Virus record (IMG/VR): IMGVR_UViG_3300034374_000015
Location: 1-20,402 of that record
Reading direction: 5' to 3' (one strand)
DNA from: a virus
Length of the DNA: 20,402 nt
In this document: positions 13,062 through 19,553 of the stretch, one piece after another
Layout of the letters: every line of letters starts with the position of its first letter
Numbering within the stretch: the first letter of the stretch is position 1
The notes under the pieces: model-generated
The model's database searches: none
What the model saw: the letters and a program-made list of their open reading frames with translations, nothing else
Told to the model about the DNA's origin: nothing
Translations under genes and position numbers: made by a program

Positions 13062-13236
13062 TCGCTCTAGCATACGAAAACAAGTCACTCGCCCCGGTAA
13101 AGTAAAGAAAGTAATGGGCGAATACAAACGGGGTAAACTTAAAAGTAGCTCTGGCAGAAAAGTTACAAATAGGAAACAGGCTGTAGCCATTGCACTTAGC
13201 GAGGCACGGCGTAAGAAACGCAAAAGGAGAAAGTAA
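13054..13236 (+). CDS. Small basic protein, DUF6496-like
   Basis: A 60-residue protein with pI far above neutral. The segment VMGEYKRGKLKSSSGRKV (20-37) followed by TNRKQAVAIALSEARRKK (38-55) matches the pattern of a small family I recall as DUF6496 (G-E-x-x-x-G-x-L-x-S... xKQAIAIALSEAR). That family occurs in bacteria and phages and has no established function. It overlaps the preceding gene by 8 bases. The C-terminus is RKKRKRRK. The label is from memory and should be read as a resemblance. Confidence 0.7.
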   Translation: MTNRSSIRKQVTRPGKVKKVMGEYKRGKLKSSSGRKVTNRKQAVAIALSEARRKKRKRRK

Positions 13237-13425
13237 ATGTCTGACTCACCGCAAATGCGAACGACGTTGATTAATCGTCCTCATGATCTTAATAAAATTG
13301 TGGGCCGTCCTACTGGACAGGGCTATGGTGCTGCACGTAAAGGGCCGCAGGTAATGGGACCGCCTCAAGATGTTGTAGTTGACGAAGACTACAACGAGGG
13401 CAAAGCCTTTAAAGTAGAGGGTTAA
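13237..13425 (+). CDS. Small hypothetical protein
   Basis: A 62-residue protein, less basic than its neighbours, with an Asp/Glu-rich C-terminal part (VVVDEDYNEGKAF). The ATG follows the preceding stop with no gap; AGGAGA lies 7 bases upstream. The middle GRPTGQGYGAARKGPQVMGP is Gly/Pro-rich and probably flexible. I do not recognise it. Confidence 0.55.
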   Translation: MSDSPQMRTTLINRPHDLNKIVGRPTGQGYGAARKGPQVMGPPQDVVVDEDYNEGKAFKVEG

Positions 13426-13428
13426 ATT

Positions 13429-14067
13429 ATGTCATCAAGAAAAGTAGCAACTGAGGTTACAAAGCGTGTTGGCCGTCAGCGCAGGCCTCGTGGTGCCAAA
13501 GCCGCAACTCCTGCTCAAAGGGCTGGTGCTAAACAGGCTGGCATGTCTCTTAGGGAGTTTAAAAAACTTCCTGAAGAAAAGCAGAAGAGGTTTATCAAAG
13601 AAGCTAAAGAAGCAGAGACGCCTAAAGAGAAAAAACAGCCTAGAGTGAAACGAACTCCTGCTGAAAATAAAGAGCTTGCAAAGTTAAGGCGTGAACAGCA
13701 GAGAGAGATGCGAGAAGGATCGTCAGATATTCTTCCTAAGCGTCGTGCCACTGGACCTAAAGGACAGGAAGTAGAACAAGGTCCGCTTCTTTCAAAAGTT
13801 CCCACCCCACGTAAAGAAGAAATGTCTCCTGCCGCACGTCGCCGTCTTGGTAAGTCTGGTATGCTTAAACGTGGTGAGTATGCTCCTCCTCGTGAAATGG
13901 TTGAGGAAGCAATGGGCGCAAGGCGTGGTTCTGAAATGATGCCTACGGGTAAAGAGCTTGATGATCTTATTGCCTCTGGTTTTGAAATTAAGAAGTATGG
14001 TGGCAAGGTAAAACGTCGCATGGGTGGTAAGGTACGAGGCTACGGTAAAGCTCTGCGTGGTTACTAA
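13429..14067 (+). CDS. Highly basic phage protein with MGGK tail
   Basis: A 212-residue Arg/Lys-rich protein. The N-terminus is basic (TKRVGRQRRPRGAKAATPAQ); residues 35-100 are a charged helical region (MSLREFKKLPEEKQKRFIKE, ELAKLRREQQREMREG). A Pro-rich middle follows, and the C-terminus ends KYGGKVKRRMGGKVRGYG plus ALRGY, an aromatic-Gly-basic tail. The RRMGGK element matches KKMGGGK in the gene at 12336 and KRKMGGK in the gene at 14677, which suggests a shared binding tag. The function is unknown; a nucleic-acid-binding or virion-core protein is possible. Confidence 0.68.
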   Translation: MSSRKVATEVTKRVGRQRRPRGAKAATPAQRAGAKQAGMSLREFKKLPEEKQKRFIKEAKEAETPKEKKQPRVKRTPAENKELAKLRREQQREMREGSSDILPKRRATGPKGQEVEQGPLLSKVPTPRKEEMSPAARRRLGKSGMLKRGEYAPPREMVEEAMGARRGSEMMPTGKELDDLIASGFEIKKYGGKVKRRMGGKVRGYGKALRGY

Positions 14068-14257
14068 GGAGTTTCTTGAGAGGTACAATAAGTCTGTAGA
14101 AGAAGGATACGATGACTATAGTCTTATTGACTTCTCAGGAACTAAACCAGATAAGAATGACTACGAAGACTTTCAAGAGTATATCAACGATCTATGTGAA
14201 TATATAGGAAACAAATTTAGGTATACATATGGCAGTAAAGCGAAAAAGAAAGCCTAG
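14057..14257 (+). CDS. Small acidic hypothetical protein
   Basis: About 66 residues from GTG 14057, which overlaps the preceding stop; an in-frame GTG at 14024 would add 11 residues. Neither start has a good ribosome binding site, so the choice is uncertain. The protein is acidic and Tyr-rich (EFLERYNKSVEEGYDDYSLI, DYEDFQEYINDLCEYIGNKF) and probably helical, ending in a basic GSKAKKKA. It is the only clearly acidic product in this basic block and could partner one of its neighbours. Its 3' end overlaps the next gene by 29 bases. Confidence 0.5.
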   Translation: MVTKEFLERYNKSVEEGYDDYSLIDFSGTKPDKNDYEDFQEYINDLCEYIGNKFRYTYGSKAKKKA

Positions 14258-14528
14258 CAACATGAAAGGCATTACCATTGGTCGGGGCATGAAGCGTCCT
14301 ACCAAAGCTGGTGCTGGTATGACTAAGAAGGGTGTTGCTAAGTATCGTAGACAGAACCCCGGCTCTAAACTACAAACTGCTGTTACTGAGAAAAGCCCGT
14401 CTAAGAAAAGGGCCGCAAGACGTAAATCATATTGCGCTAGGTCTGCTGGACAAATGAAGAAGTTTCCGAAGGCTGCTAAGAATCCGAATAGCCGTCTAAG
14501 GCAAGCTCGTAAGCGGTGGAGATGTTAA
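14229..14528 (+). CDS. Small basic conserved phage protein, DUF6321-like
   Basis: A 99-residue basic protein with a conserved-looking core: AGAGMTKKGVAKYRRQNPGS (27-46), KLQTAVTEK, then RRKSYCARSAGQMKKFPKAA (64-83), ending NPNSRLRQARKRWRC. The pattern GMTxKGVxKYRRxNPGSxLxTAVT ... RKSxCARSxGQ ... NPxSRLRxARxRWxC is widely shared by phages, in a family I remember as DUF6321. Two Cys (69 and 99) are part of that pattern. The function is not established. The TAA stop overlaps the next ATG. Confidence 0.72.
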   Translation: MAVKRKRKPSNMKGITIGRGMKRPTKAGAGMTKKGVAKYRRQNPGSKLQTAVTEKSPSKKRAARRKSYCARSAGQMKKFPKAAKNPNSRLRQARKRWRC

Positions 14529-14680
14529 TGAAAAAATCTGTAGATGCTCCGAAAGGATATCACTGGATGAAGTCTGGTAAAAGCTTTAAGCTTATGAAGA
14601 ATCCTAGAGGTGGCTATGTGCCGCATAAGGGTGCTTCCAAGAAAGCCAGCTTTGAAGTTCAGAAGATACACAAGAAATGA
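14528..14680 (+). CDS. Small basic hypothetical protein (50 aa)
   Basis: A 50-residue ORF packed between two genes with one- and four-base overlaps (TAATG at the start, ATGA at the end). It begins MKKSVDAPKGYHWMKSGKSF and continues KLMKNPRGGYVPHKGASKKA. The aromatic/basic composition and lack of gaps to the flanking genes argue that it is real despite its size. The KGYHWM..GK.FKLM..P..GY pattern looks like a small folded beta unit. The function is unknown. Confidence 0.65.
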   Translation: MKKSVDAPKGYHWMKSGKSFKLMKNPRGGYVPHKGASKKASFEVQKIHKK

Positions 14681-15075
14681 TTAAGCGTAAGAAAGGTGGC
14701 ACAGCTACTAAGCGTGACCCAAAGAAGTGGGCAGCGGCAAAGGCCAAAGCAAAACGTAAGATGGGTGGTAAACACTCTGCCAGAGCTATGCAGCTTGCTG
14801 TTAAGTATTACAAGGATGCCGGTGGAACTTATAAAGGTAAGAAGAAGTCTACCAATAAACTGTCGAAATGGAGCAAGCAGAAATGGCGCACGAAATCAGG
14901 CAAACCCTCTGGCAAAACCGGAGAGCGTTACCTACCGGAGAAAGCAATCAAAGCTTTGTCGGCAAAGGAATATGCAGCGACCACCAAAGCAAAGAGAAAA
15001 GGGACTGCTGCCGGAAAGCAGTTCGTGAAGCAGCCCAAAAAGATAGCACGCAAAACTAAAAAATATAGAGTGTAA
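14677..15075 (+). CDS. Basic protein, DUF5872-like
   Basis: A 132-residue Lys-rich protein. The N-terminal KRKMGGKHSARAMQLAVKYY (26-45) carries the KMGGK element shared with two neighbours. The C-terminal half (STNKLSKWSKQKWRTKSGKP, SGKTGERYLPEKAIKALSAK, EYAATTKAKRKG, QFVKQPKKIARKT) matches the domain I recall as DUF5872, found in phages and large viruses and of no known function. The conserved W..QKWRT.SGK..GK..ERYLP pattern is clear. It starts in an ATGA overlap. It probably contacts nucleic acid, judging only from charge. Confidence 0.75.
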   Translation: MIKRKKGGTATKRDPKKWAAAKAKAKRKMGGKHSARAMQLAVKYYKDAGGTYKGKKKSTNKLSKWSKQKWRTKSGKPSGKTGERYLPEKAIKALSAKEYAATTKAKRKGTAAGKQFVKQPKKIARKTKKYRV

Positions 15076-15076
15076 G

Positions 15077-15415
15077 TTGAAAAAGTTTTTAAATAAATTT
15101 TCAGAAGCATGGATACAAGCTTTTATATCTTGTTGTACTATGATGGTACAAGGTAACTTTTTATCTTTATCTTTAAATCATGCTTTTGTTGCTTCTAAAA
15201 CAGCTACAATAACAGGAATAGCAACAGGTTTATTCTTAGTAAAGCTTAATAAAAATATGTCTCCTTTTATAGTAGCATGGATAGTTGGTTTATTTACATC
15301 AATAAGTGATTATATTGTACATCCAACACACTTTGGTGACTTTTTTTATGAAGCATTAGCTACAGGTATTATGGCAGGATTTCTTGCTTATGCTTATGAA
15401 AGGTATAGAACATAA
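15077..15415 (+). CDS. Small membrane protein, possible holin
   Basis: A 112-residue protein with a short basic/amphipathic start (MKKFLNKFSEAW) and probably three membrane helices: about 13-35 (IQAFISCCTMMVQGNFLSLS), 40-80 in two hydrophobic stretches (TATITGIATGLFLVKL; FIVAWIVGLFTSISDYIV), and 88-105 (FYEALATGIMAGFLAYAY). Small three-helix proteins in late modules are often holins, which open the inner membrane at lysis, but no endolysin is adjacent, so this is only a candidate. The start is a TTG with a weak ribosome binding site. The gene is more AT-rich than its neighbours. Confidence 0.65.
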   Translation: MKKFLNKFSEAWIQAFISCCTMMVQGNFLSLSLNHAFVASKTATITGIATGLFLVKLNKNMSPFIVAWIVGLFTSISDYIVHPTHFGDFFYEALATGIMAGFLAYAYERYRT

Positions 15416-16167
15416 TGGTTACAATTCCCTCCATAACTGCTAGAGGCATTCACGAGCCTTTCTATCTTCAGGTAGCTAGGGGTCAAATTCTAGAACATGA
15501 AACAGTTTTTAAGTTTGGCTTTAATCCAGACGTAAACGGTACAGAAGAAACTATCTGGGATGTAGGTGGTATTTATGCCTATCCTAGTTCTGCCGTTGCT
15601 ATGACTGTAACAACAGATGCCGGTACACCAGCAAACGATAATGGTGTAAAGGTAATAGTCTTTGGTTTGGATGAAGATTACAACGAAGTTAATCAGGAAG
15701 TAACTCTTGCTGGTGCTGGTACAGCTACAACTACACAGACATTTCTTCGTGTCTTTCGTGCCTATGTCAGCGGATCACAAGCACCTACTGGCAACCTGAA
15801 CATTACCAACGGTGGGACGACATATGCTCGTATTACTCTTGGTGAGAATCAGACACTGATGGCTCTGTGGACTGTTCCTGCTGGGTACACAGGATTTTTA
15901 GATCATGTCAACATTGCTACTGGTACGACTAACTCTAACCAGTACGTTACTGCTCAAATTGTGCAACGTACACAGGGCGGTGTGTTTCGAGTTATGATGA
16001 AACAGACCCTTGGTTCAGGCGGTGTTGCAGATTTTCTTCTACGTTATCCGATTTCAGTATCTGAAAAAACAGACTTAGAAGTACGGGCAGAATCTTCTGG
16101 CTCTAATAACTTAATTTCTGCAAACTTTTCTATGGTGTATATTAAAAATCCTTATGAGGTTAGTTAA
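15415..16167 (+). CDS. Virion structural protein (unknown role)
   Basis: A 250-residue beta-rich protein. The N-terminal HEPFYLQVARGQILEHETVF and FGFNPDVNGTEETIWDVGG (33-52) resemble a conserved family encoded among head-tail genes of many aquatic phages. The C-terminal part (LGENQTLMALWTVPAGYTGF, AQIVQRTQGGVFRVM, LLRYPISVSEKTDLEVRA) looks like a jelly-roll or beta-sandwich domain of virion proteins. It starts and stops with TAATG overlaps, between the membrane protein and the second connector gene, so a tail or neck component is likely. No enzymatic motif is seen. Confidence 0.65.
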   Translation: MVTIPSITARGIHEPFYLQVARGQILEHETVFKFGFNPDVNGTEETIWDVGGIYAYPSSAVAMTVTTDAGTPANDNGVKVIVFGLDEDYNEVNQEVTLAGAGTATTTQTFLRVFRAYVSGSQAPTGNLNITNGGTTYARITLGENQTLMALWTVPAGYTGFLDHVNIATGTTNSNQYVTAQIVQRTQGGVFRVMMKQTLGSGGVADFLLRYPISVSEKTDLEVRAESSGSNNLISANFSMVYIKNPYEVS

Positions 16168-16841
16168 TGGCAGTTTCAGGTACATATGACTTTAACCTTG
16201 ATATAGACGAGGTTATACAAGAAGCCACAGAAATGATTGGGGGTGAAGATACTCTTGGTCATGAACCTGCTTCTGCACGTCGTTCTATTAATCTTATGCT
16301 TAAAGATTGGCAGAACAGGGGTGTCCTTCTATGGAGTACTTCTGTTTCCAGCGTAACTGTAGCAGCAAGTGTTACAGCATACTCGCTTGCGTCTTCTACT
16401 GTAGATGCTTTGGAAGTTGTTCTTAATAGGGATGATACTGATATACAGCTTGAGCGTATAACTCCTGAAGAATATCTTCTTATTCCTAACAAAACTCAGA
16501 CAGGTCGTCCTACTCAGTATTCTATTCGCAGAGGACGGGACAATCCCACTCTATCTGTGTGGCCTATTCCTGAAAATTCTACAGACGTTTTGAAGATGGA
16601 GATTATATCTGAACTTCAAGATGTAAACAAATCTGCCATACAAAATGCAGACTTGCCGAAAAGATTTTTGCCGTGCCTAACCTGCGGTCTTGCTTATTAC
16701 ATGGCAATGAAACGTCCTCTTGTTCCTGAAAATAGGATCATGATGTTGAAGGCAAACTATGAAGAACTTCTTATGAGAGCTATGGAGGAAGATCGTGAAA
16801 GGGCTTCTATGTATCTTCGTCCCAGACTAAGGTATATCTAG
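16167..16841 (+). CDS. Head-tail connector / tail adaptor protein
   Basis: A 224-residue protein with the pattern of a common podovirus-type connector: an N-terminal helix DIDEVIQEATEMIGGE, SARRSINLMLKDWQNRGVLL (37-56), a beta region with VTAYSLASSTVDALEVVL, then ITPEEYLLIPNKTQTGRPTQ (near 98-117) and LSVWPIPENSTDVLKME. A C-terminal helical part (LPKRFLPCLTCGLAYYMAMK, ANYEELLMRAMEEDRER) follows. It probably forms part of the neck or tail between adaptor and fibres. It is a different protein from the adaptor at 11656, although both have a helix-beta-helix layout. It overlaps both neighbours by one base. Confidence 0.75.
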   Translation: MAVSGTYDFNLDIDEVIQEATEMIGGEDTLGHEPASARRSINLMLKDWQNRGVLLWSTSVSSVTVAASVTAYSLASSTVDALEVVLNRDDTDIQLERITPEEYLLIPNKTQTGRPTQYSIRRGRDNPTLSVWPIPENSTDVLKMEIISELQDVNKSAIQNADLPKRFLPCLTCGLAYYMAMKRPLVPENRIMMLKANYEELLMRAMEEDRERASMYLRPRLRYI

Positions 16842-17116
16842 TGGCTAGTAATAAAAATGCACTAGCTATGTGCGACACCTGTGGATTTGTATATCCGCAT
16901 CGCACTATGAGAATGAATAGCTATGGGATGCTGGTATGCCCAGAGGACTTTGAAGGAGCGTTTGATCTGAAAAACCACCCTCAAAATCAAGTACCTGATG
17001 TAAGAGATAATCCAGCTATTCTCAATCCTCGTCCAGATACGGGCGGTAGAAATATTACATGGAGCGAGGCTTCAAGTACTTGGGGATCAACAGATAAATA
17101 TTGGAATCTAATATGA
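16841..17116 (+). CDS. Zinc-ribbon-like small phage protein
   Basis: A 91-residue protein starting at GTG in a TAGTG overlap. The N-terminal CDTCGFVYPHRTMRMNSYGM (11-30) plus LVCPEDFEG resembles small phage proteins with C-x-x-C-G ... GL-x-V-C-x-x-C; here the fourth cysteine is replaced (CPED), so zinc binding is uncertain, with the nearby His as a possible ligand. The LNPRPDTGGRN stretch (61-71) is a typical downstream feature of the family. The C-terminus is aromatic (TDKYWNLI). It lies between the connector and the fibre. Its function is unknown. Confidence 0.68.
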   Translation: MASNKNALAMCDTCGFVYPHRTMRMNSYGMLVCPEDFEGAFDLKNHPQNQVPDVRDNPAILNPRPDTGGRNITWSEASSTWGSTDKYWNLI

Positions 17117-19542
17117 GTGATTTAACCGGACAGCTAATATCAAATACATATAAGCAGGTAATACTTGTTAGTTCTTCTACCAGTAATACTGGCGTTAATA
17201 CTTCACTCAAAGCTGTGCAGACGGGTGATGGAACGAACACTGCACTGAAGGTAGCAACCAATGCTGTTCAGATTACTGGAGCCTTGGGAGTTACTGGCAA
17301 TGTATCATTAGATGCAAATCTTCATGTAGATGATAAAGTTTGTGCAAGTGCCTTCTATGGAGATGGTTCAAATCTTTCTGGTGTAACCGCCTCTGTTGGT
17401 GGTAATATTTCTGTTAGCAATGCTACGGTAGGTGGTAATCTTTATGTAGGTGGTACTGCCACAGTAGCTGGTGCTACACATCTACAAAGTACCGTATCAG
17501 TTGGAGGGGCTGCACAGTTTGGTTCTACGGTAACTGTATCAGGTGCTGCACAGCTTCAGAGTACGGTAACGGCTGTAGGTGCTGCAACATTTAAGTCTAC
17601 AGTTACAGTAGAGAATGCAGCGATACTAAAAAATAATGTATCAGTTGGCGGTACGTTTGCAGCGGCTGGTGCAGCTACCTTTACTTCAAAGACGGAGTTT
17701 GATAATGATGTTTCAGTTAGCGGACGTTTGGATGTTGCTTCTTCTGTTTGCGTAGGTGGTATTGCAAAGTTTGCGAGCGATGTGTCTGTAAGCGGTAATC
17801 TAAATGTAGTTAATAATGTAACTGCTGCGTTTTTCTATGGCGATGGTTCTAATCTTACAAATGTGGAAGCTGAACTTGGTGTTGCCACAAACATCTCTGT
17901 ATCAGGATTTATACATGCTGGTGGTAGTGTATCAGTTAGTGGGCCTTTCAATGTTGTAGGTGCGGCCACCTTTAAAAGCAATGTTTCTGTAAGCGGCAAT
18001 TCAAACTTTACAGGAACCGTTACAGTTGGCGGTGCGGTGAGTCTTGCTTCTAGTCTTAGTGTAGGTGGCGCAGCTAACTTTGCAAATACAGTTACAGTAG
18101 CAGGAGCGGTATCGCTGGCTTCTACGCTATCTGTTGGAGGTGCAGCAAATTTTGCAAGCACAGTAACTATAGCTGGTGCTAATATTCAAGCAACTAATGC
18201 AAGAGTTTGTGCAAGCGCTTACTATGGAGATGGATCAAACCTTACCGGGATCAGCACAACGGTAGAGGGTAACATATCTGTAACTGATCTTGTAGTTGGT
18301 GGGACAGCTAACTTTGGAAGTACTGTAACAGTTGCTGGTGCAGTTAGTCTTGCATCAACTTTGAGTGTTGGTGGTGCCGCTAACTTTGCAAGTACAGTAA
18401 CTATTGCTGGCACAAATCTACAAGCAACTAATGCACAGGTATGTGCTAGTGCTTATTATGGAGATGGTTCTAATCTTACAAATATTAGCGGTGCCGCTAT
18501 ATCTGGAAACATTTCCGTTAACAATGCAACAGTTGGTGGAAATCTACATGTAGGTGGAACAGTAACTGCCGTTGGCGCTGCTACATTTAAAGATGACGTT
18601 TCTGTTAGTGGGAATGTTAATCTTGGAGGAACAGTTACAGTTGCTGGTGCGGTAAGCCTTGCATCAACTCTAAGTGTAGGTGGAGCGGCAAACTTTGCAA
18701 GTACGGTGACTATTGCTGGTACAAATTTACAAGCAACCAATGCTCGTGTTTGCGCTAGTGCATATTACGGAGACGGCTCTAATCTTACGAATGTGCCAAT
18801 TAGTGGAAATATATCCGTTAACAATGCAACAGTTGGTGGAAACCTGCATGTTGGTGGAACGGTAACTGCTGTTGGTGCTGCTATATTTAATAGCACAGTA
18901 ACTGTATCTGGCAATGCTACATTTAAAACAAATGTTTCTGTAAGTGGTAATACCAATCTTGGTGGAACTGTAACAGTTGCTGGTGCAGTCTCATTAGCCT
19001 CTACACTGTCAGTAGGTGGTGCAGCTAACTTTGGTAGCACTGTTACAGTAGCAGGAGCGGTTTCTCTAGCATCTACTCTTAGCGTTGGTGGGGCAACCAA
19101 TCTTCTTAGCACAGTAACGGCTGCTGGTAATGCTGGCTTCCTTGGCACTGTGCGAGTGTCTGGCAACACTTCACTAGAGGGGCAGCTACAGCTAACTGAG
19201 TCAGCGGCTGCTGCTGTACATACCACAGCTATTAATGGTGTAACGTCTGTATCTCTTAACTTCGGTATAGCGCAGAACTTCTTTACTTCTGTTACTGCTG
19301 CACATACTCTGGCACGTCCTACTAATGCAAGAGTAGGACAGGTTGGTAGTATTCTGCTAATGCAGGATGGCGGGTCTGGTACACTGTCTTATAATGCATG
19401 TTTTAAGTTTATTGGTGGTACAGCGCCAACACTATCAACGGCTGATAATGCAGTGGATAGGTTAGATTATATTGTTGTATCTGTTTCTTCTGATAATACT
19501 GCTGAGAATATTCAAGCAGTAATGACACAAGCTTATAGTTAG
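17113..19542 (+). CDS. Repetitive tail fibre protein
   Basis: An 809-residue fibre, probably trimeric, for host attachment. After a short N-terminal domain (SDLTGQLISNTYKQVILVSS), most of the protein is 12-residue repeats of the type VSVGGAAQFGST, alternating hydrophobic with small polar residues, as expected for a beta-helical shaft. Five insertions with the consensus CASAYYGDGSNLT interrupt it (near 17340, 17822, 18208, 18442 and 18748). The last about 115 residues lose the repeat and match a C-terminal domain I know from other phage fibres (NFGIAQNFFTSVTAAHTLAR, GQVGSILLMQDGGSGTLSY, AVDRLDYIVVSV). I start at ATG 17113 in an ATGA overlap; TTG 17101 would add four residues. Confidence 0.85.
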   Translation: MSDLTGQLISNTYKQVILVSSSTSNTGVNTSLKAVQTGDGTNTALKVATNAVQITGALGVTGNVSLDANLHVDDKVCASAFYGDGSNLSGVTASVGGNISVSNATVGGNLYVGGTATVAGATHLQSTVSVGGAAQFGSTVTVSGAAQLQSTVTAVGAATFKSTVTVENAAILKNNVSVGGTFAAAGAATFTSKTEFDNDVSVSGRLDVASSVCVGGIAKFASDVSVSGNLNVVNNVTAAFFYGDGSNLTNVEAELGVATNISVSGFIHAGGSVSVSGPFNVVGAATFKSNVSVSGNSNFTGTVTVGGAVSLASSLSVGGAANFANTVTVAGAVSLASTLSVGGAANFASTVTIAGANIQATNARVCASAYYGDGSNLTGISTTVEGNISVTDLVVGGTANFGSTVTVAGAVSLASTLSVGGAANFASTVTIAGTNLQATNAQVCASAYYGDGSNLTNISGAAISGNISVNNATVGGNLHVGGTVTAVGAATFKDDVSVSGNVNLGGTVTVAGAVSLASTLSVGGAANFASTVTIAGTNLQATNARVCASAYYGDGSNLTNVPISGNISVNNATVGGNLHVGGTVTAVGAAIFNSTVTVSGNATFKTNVSVSGNTNLGGTVTVAGAVSLASTLSVGGAANFGSTVTVAGAVSLASTLSVGGATNLLSTVTAAGNAGFLGTVRVSGNTSLEGQLQLTESAAAAVHTTAINGVTSVSLNFGIAQNFFTSVTAAHTLARPTNARVGQVGSILLMQDGGSGTLSYNACFKFIGGTAPTLSTADNAVDRLDYIVVSVSSDNTAENIQAVMTQAYS
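17450..19150 (+). repeat. 36-bp (12-codon) repeats of the fibre gene
   Basis: The shaft region is built from degenerate 36-base units encoding V-[ST]-V-x-G-x-x-x-[FL]-x-[SA]-[ST]. Larger blocks repeat as well: the protein segment VTVAGAVSLASTLSVGGAAN recurs at about 18080, 18327, 18636, 18970 and 19042 with few amino acid changes, while codons differ at many third positions. This is a coding repeat, not a CRISPR array. Confidence 0.8.
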
Positions 19543-19553
19543 GATTAATAAGA

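Noticed and set aside
17450-19150. CRISPR-like periodic repeats
   Set aside because: The repeats are degenerate, in frame at 36 bases and encode protein repeats. There are no identical repeats with unique spacers.
17835-19226. Several Pro/Ala/Thr-rich minus-strand frames opposite the fibre gene
   Set aside because: They are complements of the fibre's 36-base repeats, and their repetitive sequence follows from the sense strand.
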